Shown: positions 14,874-23,617, counted from the stretch's first letter. The stretch: 64,000 bases of DNA from Candidatus Acidiferrum typicum (GCA_002478115.1 DLMH01000102.1:36734-100733); one strand, 5' to 3'. The notes: generated by a model not told the origin, from the sequence alone. A program made the numbers and translations.

Positions 14874-16721
14874 TTAGTTCGGGATGACCACACCGCCATT
14901 GTGGGCGGACATGGTCGCACCAACCGCATCCCGGGACACCACTCGGACGATGTAGGTACCAGGTTTCAAATCGAAGTCCATTTTGACTGTCAGACCGGTG
15001 TTGTGCAGATGCTCCAAAGTTGCGTCCAACAGCTTCAGCGTAAGCGTTCTTTTATTTCCGGTAACGAAATTTCCGTGGTCGTCAAATATCGTGATTCCCA
15101 CCGTCAGTTGGTCATAATTTCGTCCGGACACCTTCCGGAAATGGACACCCTTTACATCGATGTGGGCTAGAACAGAAAGACTCGCTTCATCGGCCTGCTT
15201 CAGAAAGAATTTCGTGTGCACATCAATGGGAATTTCGTTCATCTCATCCTGGGCGAAGAGGGCGTCATGGAAATCAGACTCCGCTAGTTTCTCGGGATCC
15301 GACTCCGGCTTGGAGGCAAAATATCCTGTGCGAGCCTGCACGGTGAGAGCCTTCGAGCCCTGCACCGTAACTTTGAGCTTGTGGAATTTCCCGTTCAGAG
15401 TCCTGCTCGCCGGTGAAAAGGACAAGACATAGGATGTCGAGGGCGAGCTCAGGGCATCCTGGATGCCTTTGTCCAAATCGTTGCGATTGTGGAACCAGGT
15501 GCCGCCTGTTCCCAGCGCAAGACCTGAAAGGACCTCGTTCATCGCGGACTGCTGCACCACTTGGAACCGGCTTGTGGCCTCGGGGGTGCACGTAGGAGCG
15601 TTGTCGGGATTGGGATTCATGCCGCCCGCCATGCACGGGCCACGCGAACTGGCGTCGAGGCCTGTGTCCGGCACGTACAGGCCACGTGCATCAACCGTAT
15701 TGACGACGACATTTGCCTTGATGGCGCGGTCAAGGATGGGGCTTAGCTTTCCCACTATGTCCATGGACGCGAAACCCGGAGAGACAAATACGATGGCACG
15801 ATCCCCCGGCATCTCCGAGAGCCGCCCGACAATCTCGCCGATTCGGCGCATGGCCTGTTCGAGTTCCACGTCGCCCATGCCGTACATACCCAGCGCCGTC
15901 TGGTTGGCATCCATGACTGCGGTTGCATAAGCGCTGTCTATTTTTCCATATTTGCAGGACCAAATATTATCAATCGCAGCCGTCGTTGCGTCCTGATCCC
16001 TGAAAGCTACCATCAACTGCGCTTGGAAGTAGGAGATCTGCGCGCACGCCGATCCACTGCCGCTGGTGATCGGACTTGGCATCAATCGAGAGACGGTCTG
16101 ACTCAGTGCGTCCCTGTCGGTCGTGAAGTCCTGCTGGATGCGACCCGAGGTGGAATACACGGCAACGAGATCCCTCGAACTCAACGATTGAATCACGTTC
16201 ATGGTGTGGACGCGGACGGCAAGAGCCGCCTCCGTACGGATATGGATATCGTCCAGGAGCAAGACGACAAATCGTCCAGGAACCGAAATTCCCGGAGCCT
16301 TAGCGTCACTCGGCTCTTCCTTGGCCGAGGGAGCATCCTCTTCGAGGTTACGCACTGTCCGAGAACCCGGATGTTCCACTGTAAAGGTTGTGATCTCTTG
16401 CGGCTTATCGTTGTCCCGGACTTGAAAATCTTCCTTCTTAAGATTCTCGACGATGTTTCCCGCTGCATCCTTCACCACAACGCGTACAACCACGACGGGC
16501 ACGCGAACCTTAATGATGCTCTGATTATCCGAAGTAGTTATTTCTGAGCCGGTGTCTTGCATTTGTGCCGGCTTGGCAGCTTGGTCTTGGGTAGGCGAAC
16601 CTTGGCTTTGTGCAGGCGCCGCTCGCAAACTGGGCATGGAGAGATAAACTACAAGGGCCCCCAGGGAGGCCACCACCGTCAGAACACGCCTGCTCCCGGT
16701 CAGTTGCACGTTTCGTCCCAT
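14874..16721 (-). CDS. VWFA-related acidobacterial exported protein
   Basis: This 615-residue protein belongs by layout to the VWFA-related family that is greatly expanded in Acidobacteriota. After an N-terminal hydrophobic signal or anchor (VLTVVASLGALVVYLSM, residues 13-29) comes a beta-rich domain with VVVRVVVKDAAGNIVENLKK and FQVRDNDKPQEIT. A von Willebrand A-like domain follows from about residue 150 (FVVLLLDDIHIR, then DRAIVFVSPG). The usual DxSxS metal site is replaced by LDDIHI. A C-terminal beta domain ends at GGVVIPN. Such proteins are presumed to mediate protein contacts in the envelope; the partner is unknown. It is a single gene, divergent from the metal regulator. Confidence 0.85.
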   Translation of the reverse strand: MGRNVQLTGSRRVLTVVASLGALVVYLSMPSLRAAPAQSQGSPTQDQAAKPAQMQDTGSEITTSDNQSIIKVRVPVVVVRVVVKDAAGNIVENLKKEDFQVRDNDKPQEITTFTVEHPGSRTVRNLEEDAPSAKEEPSDAKAPGISVPGRFVVLLLDDIHIRTEAALAVRVHTMNVIQSLSSRDLVAVYSTSGRIQQDFTTDRDALSQTVSRLMPSPITSGSGSACAQISYFQAQLMVAFRDQDATTAAIDNIWSCKYGKIDSAYATAVMDANQTALGMYGMGDVELEQAMRRIGEIVGRLSEMPGDRAIVFVSPGFASMDIVGKLSPILDRAIKANVVVNTVDARGLYVPDTGLDASSRGPCMAGGMNPNPDNAPTCTPEATSRFQVVQQSAMNEVLSGLALGTGGTWFHNRNDLDKGIQDALSSPSTSYVLSFSPASRTLNGKFHKLKVTVQGSKALTVQARTGYFASKPESDPEKLAESDFHDALFAQDEMNEIPIDVHTKFFLKQADEASLSVLAHIDVKGVHFRKVSGRNYDQLTVGITIFDDHGNFVTGNKRTLTLKLLDATLEHLHNTGLTVKMDFDLKPGTYIVRVVSRDAVGATMSAHNGGVVIPN

Positions 16722-16971
16722 TCCATCCTTGCCCTCGTGTGGCTTGGCCTTTTCTACTGCGAGTATGCATCATCGGCACCTCCAACGCATCCACCTTCCT
16801 CGTCCTGCCCTCCCGGCGGCACCCTGCGCTTATGGATGCTGCTGCTCGGCGTCTTGACGTAGTCTGCTCACCAAATCCGCATGGCCGGCAGATTCCCGTC
16901 CAATCAGACCGGGCCGCCCGCGCGGAGATTGGTGGTAAAGTATTGATGGATACAGATTGCCCGTCGAAGTC

Positions 16972-17628
16972 ATGATGATCACCATTTCCAAGGAGAACTA
17001 TCTCAAGGCCATTGCCGAGGCAGAGGCGGAAGGGAAGACCGTGATCCCCGCGCTGCTTGCCCATTGGCTTTCCGTGACACCACCGGCGGTCACCGCTGCC
17101 CTGAAGCGGCTGAGAAGAGACGGTCTGGTCACCGTAGAGAGAGGCGGCATTCAACTGACTTCCGAAGGACGGAAGGTCGCGGAGCGAACCATTCTTCGCC
17201 ATCACCTGATCGAGCGCATGCTCTTCGAGATATTCGGCATGGGATGGTTTGAAGTTCACGAGGAAGCAGAGCGTCTGGAGCATGCCGTCTCTCCGGCATT
17301 TGAGAAGAAGCTCGTCGCGATGCTGGGATATAAAGAAACCTGTCCTCACGGGAACGGTCTGGCCGTCATGAACCCCAAGCAGCGGCGAAAGAAGGGTCAG
17401 CGCTTGCTCAGCGAAGCCGAGGCGGGCTCGACCTACCGGGTGTTCAGCGTATACGAACGGGACCGCAAGCTCCTGGAATTCCTGGAAGAAAGAGGAATTC
17501 GTCCAGGCACTCATTTGAAAGTGGAATCCCGGAACTACGATGGGACCGCTATTCTAAAGGTTGCAAGAAAGCGCATCGCGCTGGGTTCTCCGGCGGCCGA
17601 GAAGATCTGGGTGGCACGAGAACGCTAA
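16972..17628 (+). CDS. DtxR/MntR-family metal-dependent regulator
   Basis: An N-terminal winged helix (SVTPPAVTAALKRLRRDGLV) is followed by the metal-binding dimerisation domain and a C-terminal FeoA/SH3-like domain from about residue 145. The ligand motif reads ERLEH (E-x-x-E-H), as in Mn sensor MntR, not the C-x-x-E-H of DtxR. The first-site Asp and Glu of MntR near residues 8 and 11 are replaced by Asn and Lys, so the metal may differ. ATG 16972 or 16975 are equally possible. The gene lies 98 bases before an NRAMP-type transporter and probably represses or adjusts it in response to metal. Confidence 0.88.
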   Translation: MMITISKENYLKAIAEAEAEGKTVIPALLAHWLSVTPPAVTAALKRLRRDGLVTVERGGIQLTSEGRKVAERTILRHHLIERMLFEIFGMGWFEVHEEAERLEHAVSPAFEKKLVAMLGYKETCPHGNGLAVMNPKQRRKKGQRLLSEAEAGSTYRVFSVYERDRKLLEFLEERGIRPGTHLKVESRNYDGTAILKVARKRIALGSPAAEKIWVARER

Positions 17629-17636
17629 TCGAACTG

Positions 17637-17669
17637 TTGTTAATCCCAGTTAATAAAATCTGGTATACT
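17637..17669 (+). promoter_or_regulatory. Predicted promoter/operator of the NRAMP-type gene
   Basis: An extended -10 box, TGG-TATACT (17661-17669), lies 57 bases before the GTG start. It is preceded by the direct repeat gttaat at 17639 and 17649. A clear -35 at the right distance is absent, which fits an activated or extended -10 promoter. The repeats may be the site of the neighbouring regulator, by inference. Confidence 0.45.
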
Positions 17670-17726
17670 GCGCTTTATTGCGCGGGGATGCCTTAGTACG
17701 TTCCGCGCGCGGCGAGGGAACCGCTT

Positions 17727-19118
17727 GTGAACTTAGGGCCTCTGTCGAGGTTGACGCAACGAGGCGTCACCCAAGAAGACGTCGTTATCACCCACGAGGA
17801 CGTTGATCGTGCTCACGACCGCGTGCGCGTGTCCGCGGCGCGCGCCCAGCGCGGAACCTTCTCCAAGTTCCGTTTGCTGTGGCTGCTTGTCGGGCCCGGA
17901 ATTCTCGTCATGCTGGGAGAGAACGACGGCCCCAGCATGATTTCCTACGCCGCGACGGGCGCACGGTTTGGAATTGGATTCTTCATTCCATTCGTTATTC
18001 TTACGTTTTGCATGGCCATCGTCGTACAAGAGATGACCATGCGTCTGGGTTCCGCCACGCACCGCGGCCACGCGGAATTGATCTTTGACCGCTTTGGGCC
18101 GTTCTGGGGCTGGTTCTCCATGATTGACCTGGGCATCGGCAACTTCCTGACTTTGATCACCGAGTTTATTGCCATCCGTGCAGGCCTGGGATTTTTTGGC
18201 GTGCCCCCGTGGGCTGCGGTCCTTAGCGCGCTCGTGTTCTTGTGTTTGGCCGTAATGATGCACCGTTATTGGACCTGGGAGCGAACCCTGCTCGCTATCG
18301 CCGTATTCAATCTCATTTTCGTTCCCGTTGCGCTGCTCACACACCCGAATTGGCACTCTGTCGGCAGCGCACTCATCACCTGGAAGCCGCTCCCTGGCGG
18401 GTTGAGCCAAGACACTCTGATCATCGTGCTGGCGGACATCGGCGCAACGGTGACGCCATGGATGCTTTTCTTTCAACAGAGCGCAACGGTTGACAAGGGA
18501 CTCACCAGAAAAGACATCCATCTTGGCCGCATCGATACGGTGGTGGGGGCTGCTTTGGCCGCGGTGGCTGCGGTCGCAACGATCATTGCAACAGCCCCAT
18601 TATTCGCTCACCACATGACTGCCGAGAACTTTCAGGGAGCCGAATTCGCGCAAGCACTCCAGCCGTTGATTGGGCGATTCGGCGCGGCATTGTTCGCACT
18701 CGGTATCGTGGAAGCTGGAATGGTTGCGTCCGTGACGATTTCCATTTCTTCCGCCTATGCGTTCGGAGAGGTAGTCCACAGGCCGCACAGCCTGAACCTG
18801 CCTGTGGCGCAAGGAAAGGCTTTCTACACCGTGTTGTTCCTATGCGCGGCAACCGCCGGAGCAATCGTCTTGATCCCTGGACTTCCACTGGTCTATGTGG
18901 TTCTGCTGGTCAACGTGGTGGCCGTGCTGGCGATGCCGCCTGCCCTCGTGTTCCTATTCATGCTTGCGAATGACCGGGAAGTCATGGGCGATCTTGTGAG
19001 TCCGACGTGGGCGAACATACTCGCTACCTGCGTGGTCGTTTTTCTGACACTGGCTGGCCTGCTCTTTGGCCTCAGTGTAATTGCGCCGAATCTCTTCGCG
19101 TTTATAGGCGGGAAGTAG
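17727..19118 (+). CDS. Divergent NRAMP-family divalent metal transporter
   Basis: About eleven membrane helices and the GPGILVM start of TM1 place this 463-residue protein in the NRAMP/SLC11 superfamily, proton-coupled importers of Mn2+ or Fe2+. The two metal-binding motifs are altered. TM1 has DGPS where DPGN is standard, so Asp is kept but Asn is Ser. TM6 has GATVTPWMLF where A-x-x-MPH is standard, so the Met is replaced by Thr. Loss of this Met is known in family branches that carry Mg2+ or Al3+. A 60-residue hydrophilic N-terminus is longer than usual. The start is GTG 17727 with gaggga upstream. It is followed by a small membrane protein gene. Confidence 0.85.
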   Translation: MNLGPLSRLTQRGVTQEDVVITHEDVDRAHDRVRVSAARAQRGTFSKFRLLWLLVGPGILVMLGENDGPSMISYAATGARFGIGFFIPFVILTFCMAIVVQEMTMRLGSATHRGHAELIFDRFGPFWGWFSMIDLGIGNFLTLITEFIAIRAGLGFFGVPPWAAVLSALVFLCLAVMMHRYWTWERTLLAIAVFNLIFVPVALLTHPNWHSVGSALITWKPLPGGLSQDTLIIVLADIGATVTPWMLFFQQSATVDKGLTRKDIHLGRIDTVVGAALAAVAAVATIIATAPLFAHHMTAENFQGAEFAQALQPLIGRFGAALFALGIVEAGMVASVTISISSAYAFGEVVHRPHSLNLPVAQGKAFYTVLFLCAATAGAIVLIPGLPLVYVVLLVNVVAVLAMPPALVFLFMLANDREVMGDLVSPTWANILATCVVVFLTLAGLLFGLSVIAPNLFAFIGGK

Positions 19119-19130
19119 GAGGACCGAAGC

Positions 19131-19349
19131 ATGCCCTCAAAAGACAAAGGACACAGTTCAATCACCTCTTCCGATCAAGAAATGGTTTTGTCCTCGCTCG
19201 AGCCGGAACAACTCGCCGGGCTTAAAAAGCACCTTATTCCTCGGCGTCACCTGAAAGGGCCTGAGAAGTTCGTGATGTGGTCCCTGCGAATCTATCTGCT
19301 GTTCATGATTGTGGTGGTCATATACCAAGTGTGGGCAAGTCTGCATTAG
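19131..19349 (+). CDS. Small single-span membrane protein downstream of the transporter
   Basis: The 72 residues comprise a polar N-terminus, a basic stretch (KKHLIPRRHLKG) and one membrane helix (MWSLRIYLLFMIVVVIYQVW, residues 49-68). The ATG has an excellent ribosome-binding site (aggagg, 19117-19122), which overlaps the end of the transporter gene, so coupled translation is likely. No family is recognised. By position it may be a small subunit or regulator of the NRAMP-type protein, comparable in scale to other small transporter partners; this is inference. Confidence 0.75.
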   Translation: MPSKDKGHSSITSSDQEMVLSSLEPEQLAGLKKHLIPRRHLKGPEKFVMWSLRIYLLFMIVVVIYQVWASLH

Positions 19350-19383
19350 GATAGAGAGTTGCGAGCGCTTGCTCGCGGGCGAA

Positions 19384-19416
19384 GGGTGCGGAGCGCACAA
19401 TTCGCGCTCCGTACCC
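19384..19416. terminator. Hairpin between convergent genes
   Basis: Arms gggtgcggagcgc (19384-19396) and gcgctccgtaccc (19404-19416) pair in 12 of 13 positions with a 7-base loop. It lies between the stop codons of two convergent genes. There is no T tract, so its terminator role is probable rather than certain. Confidence 0.5.
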
Positions 19417-19426
19417 GGTATCCAGT

Positions 19427-19960
19427 TCAGGCGCTGTGTTCTTTCCTGCTCCACTCGCGAATCGAGCGGATCTCGTCTTTGGGGATGTGGAGGAACGCCA
19501 GGAATTCCTGGTGCTCTTCCGGTGCGGAACGCTCGAATTCAGCGTGCCACTTGCGCATATCGGCCTCGCTGAATCCGGACGCCTTCATGATGGCAACCCA
19601 CTTTTCCTTGGTGATCACTTTCTTCCTCCCGAAAGAAAATTTGTGCTGCAACAGCTTCAGGATGGCGCGCTGGTGGCCGCGAAGGGCTTGAATCTCCGCG
19701 TTCGATTCCACCAGACGGCGCTTTAAGATGCCGGACGCGTCACTTTCGGGGCGGTCCAGAATCGCACGGATGTCAGCGAGCCCCAGACCTGCGTTGCGGT
19801 AAACGCAAATCTGTTCGAGGCGCGCCACGTCTTTTTCGCCATAGGCACGGTAGTTCGACGAAGTCCGCAACGGAGGCTTTAGCACCCGCACCGATTCGTA
19901 ATAGAGCACCGTGCTCCGGCTGAGGCCGCAACGCCGCGCGAGTTGGGTAACGGTGATCAT
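19427..19960 (-). CDS. MerR-family transcriptional regulator
   Basis: The N-terminus has the MerR winged helix (ITVTQLARRCGLSRSTVLYY, residues 2-21, then SNYRAYGEKDVARLEQI). A coiled-coil dimerisation helix follows around residues 80-110. The C-terminal 70 residues (EKWVAIMKASGFSEADMRKW) form a helical domain like the TipAS-type or related sensor regions. No cysteine pair for metal or redox sensing is present; the only cysteines are in the DNA-binding half. It probably senses an organic ligand. It is convergent with the transporter operon; its target is unknown. Confidence 0.9.
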   Translation of the reverse strand: MITVTQLARRCGLSRSTVLYYESVRVLKPPLRTSSNYRAYGEKDVARLEQICVYRNAGLGLADIRAILDRPESDASGILKRRLVESNAEIQALRGHQRAILKLLQHKFSFGRKKVITKEKWVAIMKASGFSEADMRKWHAEFERSAPEEHQEFLAFLHIPKDEIRSIREWSRKEHSA

Positions 19961-20082
19961 CCCTGCCTTCTTACGTTGAACCCTGAAGCGGTAGACAGGT
20001 CAAGAGGGGGGTTGAGATTTCGCATAGGGTAGATTTCGTGGCGCACGCTCGTGGTCGGGCCTTGCGCAGGCAAACCCAAGAA

Positions 20083-20158
20083 CCGACCCCGCCTTGCGGG
20101 GTCGGCCACTACAAAGGTTAGCCACCAACCGATCCCGCAAAGCGGGATCGGCCGGTAC
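20083..20158 (-). repeat. Tandem pair of REP-like hairpins
   Basis: Two hairpins with 10-base stems, 20083-20105 (ccgaccccgc/gcggggtcgg) and 20129-20151 (ccgatcccgc/gcgggatcgg), are repeated 46 bases apart. On the minus strand each is preceded by a version of tttgtagtggcc or ttgtaccggcc. The same leader and hairpin layout occurs on the plus strand at 11264-11290. They lie just downstream of the FKBP gene and could also terminate it. Confidence 0.7.
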
Positions 20159-20171
20159 AAGGGCCAAGGCG

Positions 20172-21095
20172 CTACGGCTTGGGTTTTTCGAGGGTCGGTT
20201 CTGGCGTGCTGGGCTTATCGGCTGACTTAGCTGCCGGATTGGCCGCCGCTGGTTTGTCCGCGGGCTTATCGGCGGGCTTTTCCGGGGGCTTGATGGAGAC
20301 CAGCTCCACCTCAAAGATCAGCGTTGAATAGGGAGTAATGTCGGGACCCATGCTGCGCTCGCCATAGGCTAGGTTGGGCGGCAAGAAGAGCTGCCACTTG
20401 GAGCCGACGGGCATGAGCTGCAGCGCTTCCGTCCAGCCGGGGATCACCCTCCCCACAAGAAAGGTGGCCGGTTGGCCGTGCTTGGCGGAACTATCGAACT
20501 CTTTTCCATCGACCAGGGTGCCGCGATAGTTACAAACGACGGAGTCGGCGGCGGTGGGCTTGGGGCCGGTGCCCTGCTGGAGGATCTTGTACTGCAAGCC
20601 GCTGGGCAGGGTCACGACGCCTTCCTTGGTTTTGTTTTCCGCGAGGAACGCGTCACCTTTCTTTTTGTTCGTGTCGGCCATGGCCTTGGCGACTTCTTTC
20701 TGCAGTTCAACAATCGCGGCGGTCGCTTCTTCGTCGGTCATGAGTGTCTTGCCACCGGCGAGCCCGTCTTTCATGCCGCGTAGGAGAATGGCCTGATCAA
20801 TGTCCACGGAATGATCTTGCAAATCCTTGCCCATTTTCTTGCCGACGTTCATGCCGATGGCGTAGCTGGCTTTGTCTTTCGGCGTCGTCAGGGTGAGCGT
20901 CGCGGGCGTCTTGGCGGCGGAAGCCGTCGCGGGCTTCTTCGGCGCGGGAGGCGTCTGCGTCTTGGCCGCGGGAGTTGGCGAAGCGGCGGGAGATGGTTGT
21001 GTAGTAGACGCCGGGGTCTGCTGCGCCGCGGCTTGGCCGGTGAGGAAAATTCCGGCCGCGAGGAGAGTCAGGGCAGAAAAATATGATTTTCGCAT
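20172..21095 (-). CDS. FKBP-type peptidyl-prolyl isomerase, exported
   Basis: A signal peptide (residues 1-24) is followed by a long Pro/Ala/Thr/Lys linker, an FkpA/Mip-type N-terminal dimerisation domain (KASYAIGMNVGKKMGKDL), then the FKBP catalytic domain at about residues 165-270. Active-site signatures are VVCNYRGTLVDGKEFDSS and LAYGERSMGPDI. The enzyme speeds proline cis-trans isomerisation during folding in the periplasm. The C-terminus has a repetitive tail (KPADKPADKPAAANPAAK), unusual for the family, perhaps a wall-binding or low-complexity extension. The 307-residue length reflects the two linkers. Confidence 0.93.
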   Translation of the reverse strand: MRKSYFSALTLLAAGIFLTGQAAAQQTPASTTQPSPAASPTPAAKTQTPPAPKKPATASAAKTPATLTLTTPKDKASYAIGMNVGKKMGKDLQDHSVDIDQAILLRGMKDGLAGGKTLMTDEEATAAIVELQKEVAKAMADTNKKKGDAFLAENKTKEGVVTLPSGLQYKILQQGTGPKPTAADSVVCNYRGTLVDGKEFDSSAKHGQPATFLVGRVIPGWTEALQLMPVGSKWQLFLPPNLAYGERSMGPDITPYSTLIFEVELVSIKPPEKPADKPADKPAAANPAAKSADKPSTPEPTLEKPKP

Positions 21096-21330
21096 GGAGG
21101 TATTGTCCCATTGCTTCGGCTGCCGCGCAAATGGACGGTCGGCAAAATCTTTCGGAGCGCCCGCGACTTTTCCCTTTGTCCGATCAAGTTAAAGAAGAAA
21201 CCAGCCATGCATTCGAGAAGACTCGGGCCGCTTGGGGGATTCGATGGCGGAAGAGTTTTTGCGCGCTTGCCGGGGGCGTGGTAGTGTGAGCGCTTGAGCG
21301 CCTGTCGGTAAGTTTCGCAGGAGGAATGAA
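21096..21330. other. Divergent intergenic region
   Basis: This lies between the FKBP and UbiD-like genes and must hold both promoters. No consensus box stands out. At its right end aggagg (21319-21324) serves as ribosome-binding site for the UbiD-like gene. Confidence 0.4.
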
Positions 21331-22869
21331 GTGGCGTATCGCGACTTGCGGGAATTTGTGCGGAAACTGGAGAACGAAGGCGAACTGCGCCGTGTGAAGG
21401 CGGAAGTCGATCCCGTGCTGGAGATTGCGGAAGTGGTGCAGCGCCTGCGCCGCGAGGCCCTGCGCGGAGAGAATGCTCCGGAGAAAAAGCCCAAGGACAA
21501 CACTGGAATCGGAACCGCTCAAGAAGGGCCAACCCCTGCCGGGCTTGGGCCTGCGCTCCTTTTTGAAAAGCCCAAAGGTTCGCGCTATCCGCTGCTGATT
21601 AACGCTTTCGGCAGCGTCCGCCGGATGGAGCTGGCGCTTGAAGTGGAAAATCTGCAGGATGTGGCCGCGCGCATCCGCGGTTTCCTGGACATGCAGACGC
21701 CGCAAGGACTGTTCGACAAATTGAAGATGTTGCCGAAGCTGGCGGAGTTGGGCTCGTTTTTCCCGAGGAACGTGAAGGACGCCGCGTGCAAGGAAGTGGT
21801 GCGCAAGGGCAATGACGTGAACCTGCTGGATTTTCCGATCCTGAAGTGCTGGCCGCAGGATGGCGGGCGCTTCATCACGTTTCCGCTGGTGTTCACGAAG
21901 AATCCGGAAACGGGGAAGCGCAATGTGGGGATGTACCGCATGCAGGTGTACGACGAGCGCACCACCGGGATGCACTGGCAGACGCAAAAACACGGCGCGG
22001 AACATTTCCGGCGCGCACGCGCAAAAAATCCGGAAGGGCGCATTCCCGTGAGCGTGGCGATTGGCGCCGATCCCGCCACCACGCTGGGCGGGATCCTGCC
22101 GATTCCGCCGGACCTGGACGAGATGATGTTCAGCGGCTTCCTGAAAAGAGAACCGGTGGAACTGGTGCCGTGCGAAACGAATGAACTGGAGGTGCCGGCC
22201 AACGCGGAGATCGTTTTGGAGGGCTACGTCAACCTCAGCGAGATGCGCACGGAAGGACCTTTCGGCGATCACACGGGATTTTATTCGCTGGAAGGGGAAT
22301 ACCCGGTGTTCCATGTGGAGTGTGTGACGCACCGCAAAGATCCGATTTATCTGACGACCGTGGTGGGGCCGCCGCCGCAGGAAGACTTCTTCATGGGCTA
22401 TGCCATCGAGCGGGTTTTCCTGCCGCTGATGAAGATGACGCACCCGGAAATTGTGGACGTGTCGCTGCCCGCGGAAGGGATTGTGCACAACCTGATGATC
22501 GTGGCCATCCGCAAATCGTTCCCGGGGCACGCGCGCAAAGTGATGAACGCGATCTGGTCGCTGGGGCAGGCGATGTTCACCAAGGTGATCGTGGTGGTGG
22601 ATCACGACGTGAACGTGCACGACTACCACGAGGTGGTGTGGAAGGCGCTGTGCGCCATCGATCCGGAGCGCGATGTGCAGTTTATGCTGGGGCCCATGGA
22701 CACGCTGGACCACGCCGCGCGCTTGCAGGATTTCGGGTCGAAGATGGGCATTGACGCGACGCGCAAGTGGGCCAGCGAGGGTTTTACGCGGCCCTGGCCG
22801 GACGAAATATTGATGGATGAGAAAACGAAGGCGCGGGTTGAGGGGCTTTGGAAGAGCCTGGGGATTTAG
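21331..22869 (+). CDS. UbiD-family prenylated-FMN decarboxylase
   Basis: UbiD enzymes decarboxylate or carboxylate aromatic and unsaturated acids with prenylated FMN made by UbiX. The protein has conserved blocks MAYRDLREFVRKLENEGELRR, FVTFPLV-like FITFPLVFTKNP, GMYRMQVYD and EGPFGDHTGFYS. The last provides the Glu of the catalytic triad. The length of 512 aa fits. The GTG start at 21331 has a strong aggagg 6 bases upstream. An unusual 30-residue polar insertion follows residue 50 (RGENAPEKKPKDNTG...). No ubiX or ubiquinone genes are nearby; a role in quinone synthesis or aromatic metabolism cannot be separated here. Confidence 0.92.
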   Translation: MAYRDLREFVRKLENEGELRRVKAEVDPVLEIAEVVQRLRREALRGENAPEKKPKDNTGIGTAQEGPTPAGLGPALLFEKPKGSRYPLLINAFGSVRRMELALEVENLQDVAARIRGFLDMQTPQGLFDKLKMLPKLAELGSFFPRNVKDAACKEVVRKGNDVNLLDFPILKCWPQDGGRFITFPLVFTKNPETGKRNVGMYRMQVYDERTTGMHWQTQKHGAEHFRRARAKNPEGRIPVSVAIGADPATTLGGILPIPPDLDEMMFSGFLKREPVELVPCETNELEVPANAEIVLEGYVNLSEMRTEGPFGDHTGFYSLEGEYPVFHVECVTHRKDPIYLTTVVGPPPQEDFFMGYAIERVFLPLMKMTHPEIVDVSLPAEGIVHNLMIVAIRKSFPGHARKVMNAIWSLGQAMFTKVIVVVDHDVNVHDYHEVVWKALCAIDPERDVQFMLGPMDTLDHAARLQDFGSKMGIDATRKWASEGFTRPWPDEILMDEKTKARVEGLWKSLGI

Positions 22870-22895
22870 CCTGCCAGGCGCACGCAGAACTTCGT

Positions 22896-23036
22896 TCAGT
22901 TTGTGGACGCGAGGAATGCCAAGCCGTCCACCCACGGTGTCAGCTTCAGGGGCTCTTCCAGCTTCCAACTGTGCAGGTCGAGGATTTCCACCGTGCCCGC
23001 TTGAGGGCAACTGATGTAAGCGCGCGAGCGGAGCAC
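22896..23036 (-). pseudogene. Remnant of a beta-propeller (YncE-like) gene
   Basis: The minus strand reads RSRAYISCPQAGTVEILDL, then LHSWKLEEPLKL and WVDGLAFLASTN before a TGA at plus 22896-22898. This is the usual last blade of YncE/SMP-30-like propellers (AYVSCPxxGTVxVxDLxTW). Upstream the frame dissolves into unrelated sequence by about 23036, so only about 45 codons remain. It is probably the tail of a gene lost by deletion. Confidence 0.55.
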
Positions 23037-23419
23037 GGGCGCTCTTTTCTTTGGGAAGGCCGAAGCGAGCGGGGCAAGCCCGCGAAAGGCCTATGAAACC
23101 GGGTGTTTGCCGGTTGTTTGCATGCAAAGGATAACCGTCCCGCGGGACAGGGTGGGAAGCGGGGTGAAATACAATCTGTTGTGGTACTGATAGCTAGGCA
23201 GCACTACATTTTGGAGGACCTGCCTACAATACCAGGTGAATTGCCTGGGATTCACTGCATTGTTAGGACAACTGCAGGCGAGAAACGCTTGACGGCTGAT
23301 GGGTCTCAATGACATAAAAGTTCACACGGGCCGCACCGGCGGGATTATTATTGTTCGATCTAAGGGGTGCGGCGCACGCCAGCTTCCGGGGCGTGATAGA
23401 AACAGGGTGGACGTTCCTC
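23037..23419. other. Intergenic stretch, no gene seen
   Basis: It contains several short inverted repeats (for instance ccaggtgaattgcctgg at about 23234-23250) and AT-richer sequence around 23160-23240. No ORF with good composition is present. It probably holds the promoter of the HTH-pilMNOPQ transcript. Confidence 0.45.
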
Positions 23420-23617
23420 GTGAGCGAATCGCGCGAAGTGATGAACGTACGGCAGGCTTCCCAGTATTTGGGGATTAGTCCTGATACTCTGTACCGGTAC
23501 ATCACAGAGGGCGAAATACCTGCGTTTAAACTAGGCAATCGTTGGAAACTAAGGAAGACGATCCTGGATCGCTGGATGGAACGCAAGATGAGCCAAGTGG
23601 TGGCAAGGCGCCGCTAG
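23420..23617 (+). CDS. Small helix-turn-helix DNA-binding protein (excisionase/BldC-like)
   Basis: The product (about 65 aa) is a single MerR-type winged helix: EVMNVRQASQYLGISPDTLY then RWKLRKTILDRWM. This is the standard excisionase-family fold found in Xis and in BldC-like regulators. GTG 23420 gives the usual short N-terminus and follows agggtgg; ATG 23441 is an alternative. It ends 33 bases before pilM, so it is probably the first gene of the pilus transcript and may regulate it. No integrase gene is nearby, which argues against a phage excisionase. Confidence 0.8.
   Translation: MSESREVMNVRQASQYLGISPDTLYRYITEGEIPAFKLGNRWKLRKTILDRWMERKMSQVVARRR

Noticed and set aside
21184..23127. 647-codon open frame antisense to the UbiD-like gene
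   Set aside because: It is very rich in His, Arg and Pro, mirrors the codon pattern of the sense gene and has no recognisable domain; GC-rich third positions create such frames.
23420..23617. HTH gene as evidence of a prophage (Xis)
   Set aside because: No integrase or phage genes are nearby and it is positioned as first gene of the pilus operon.
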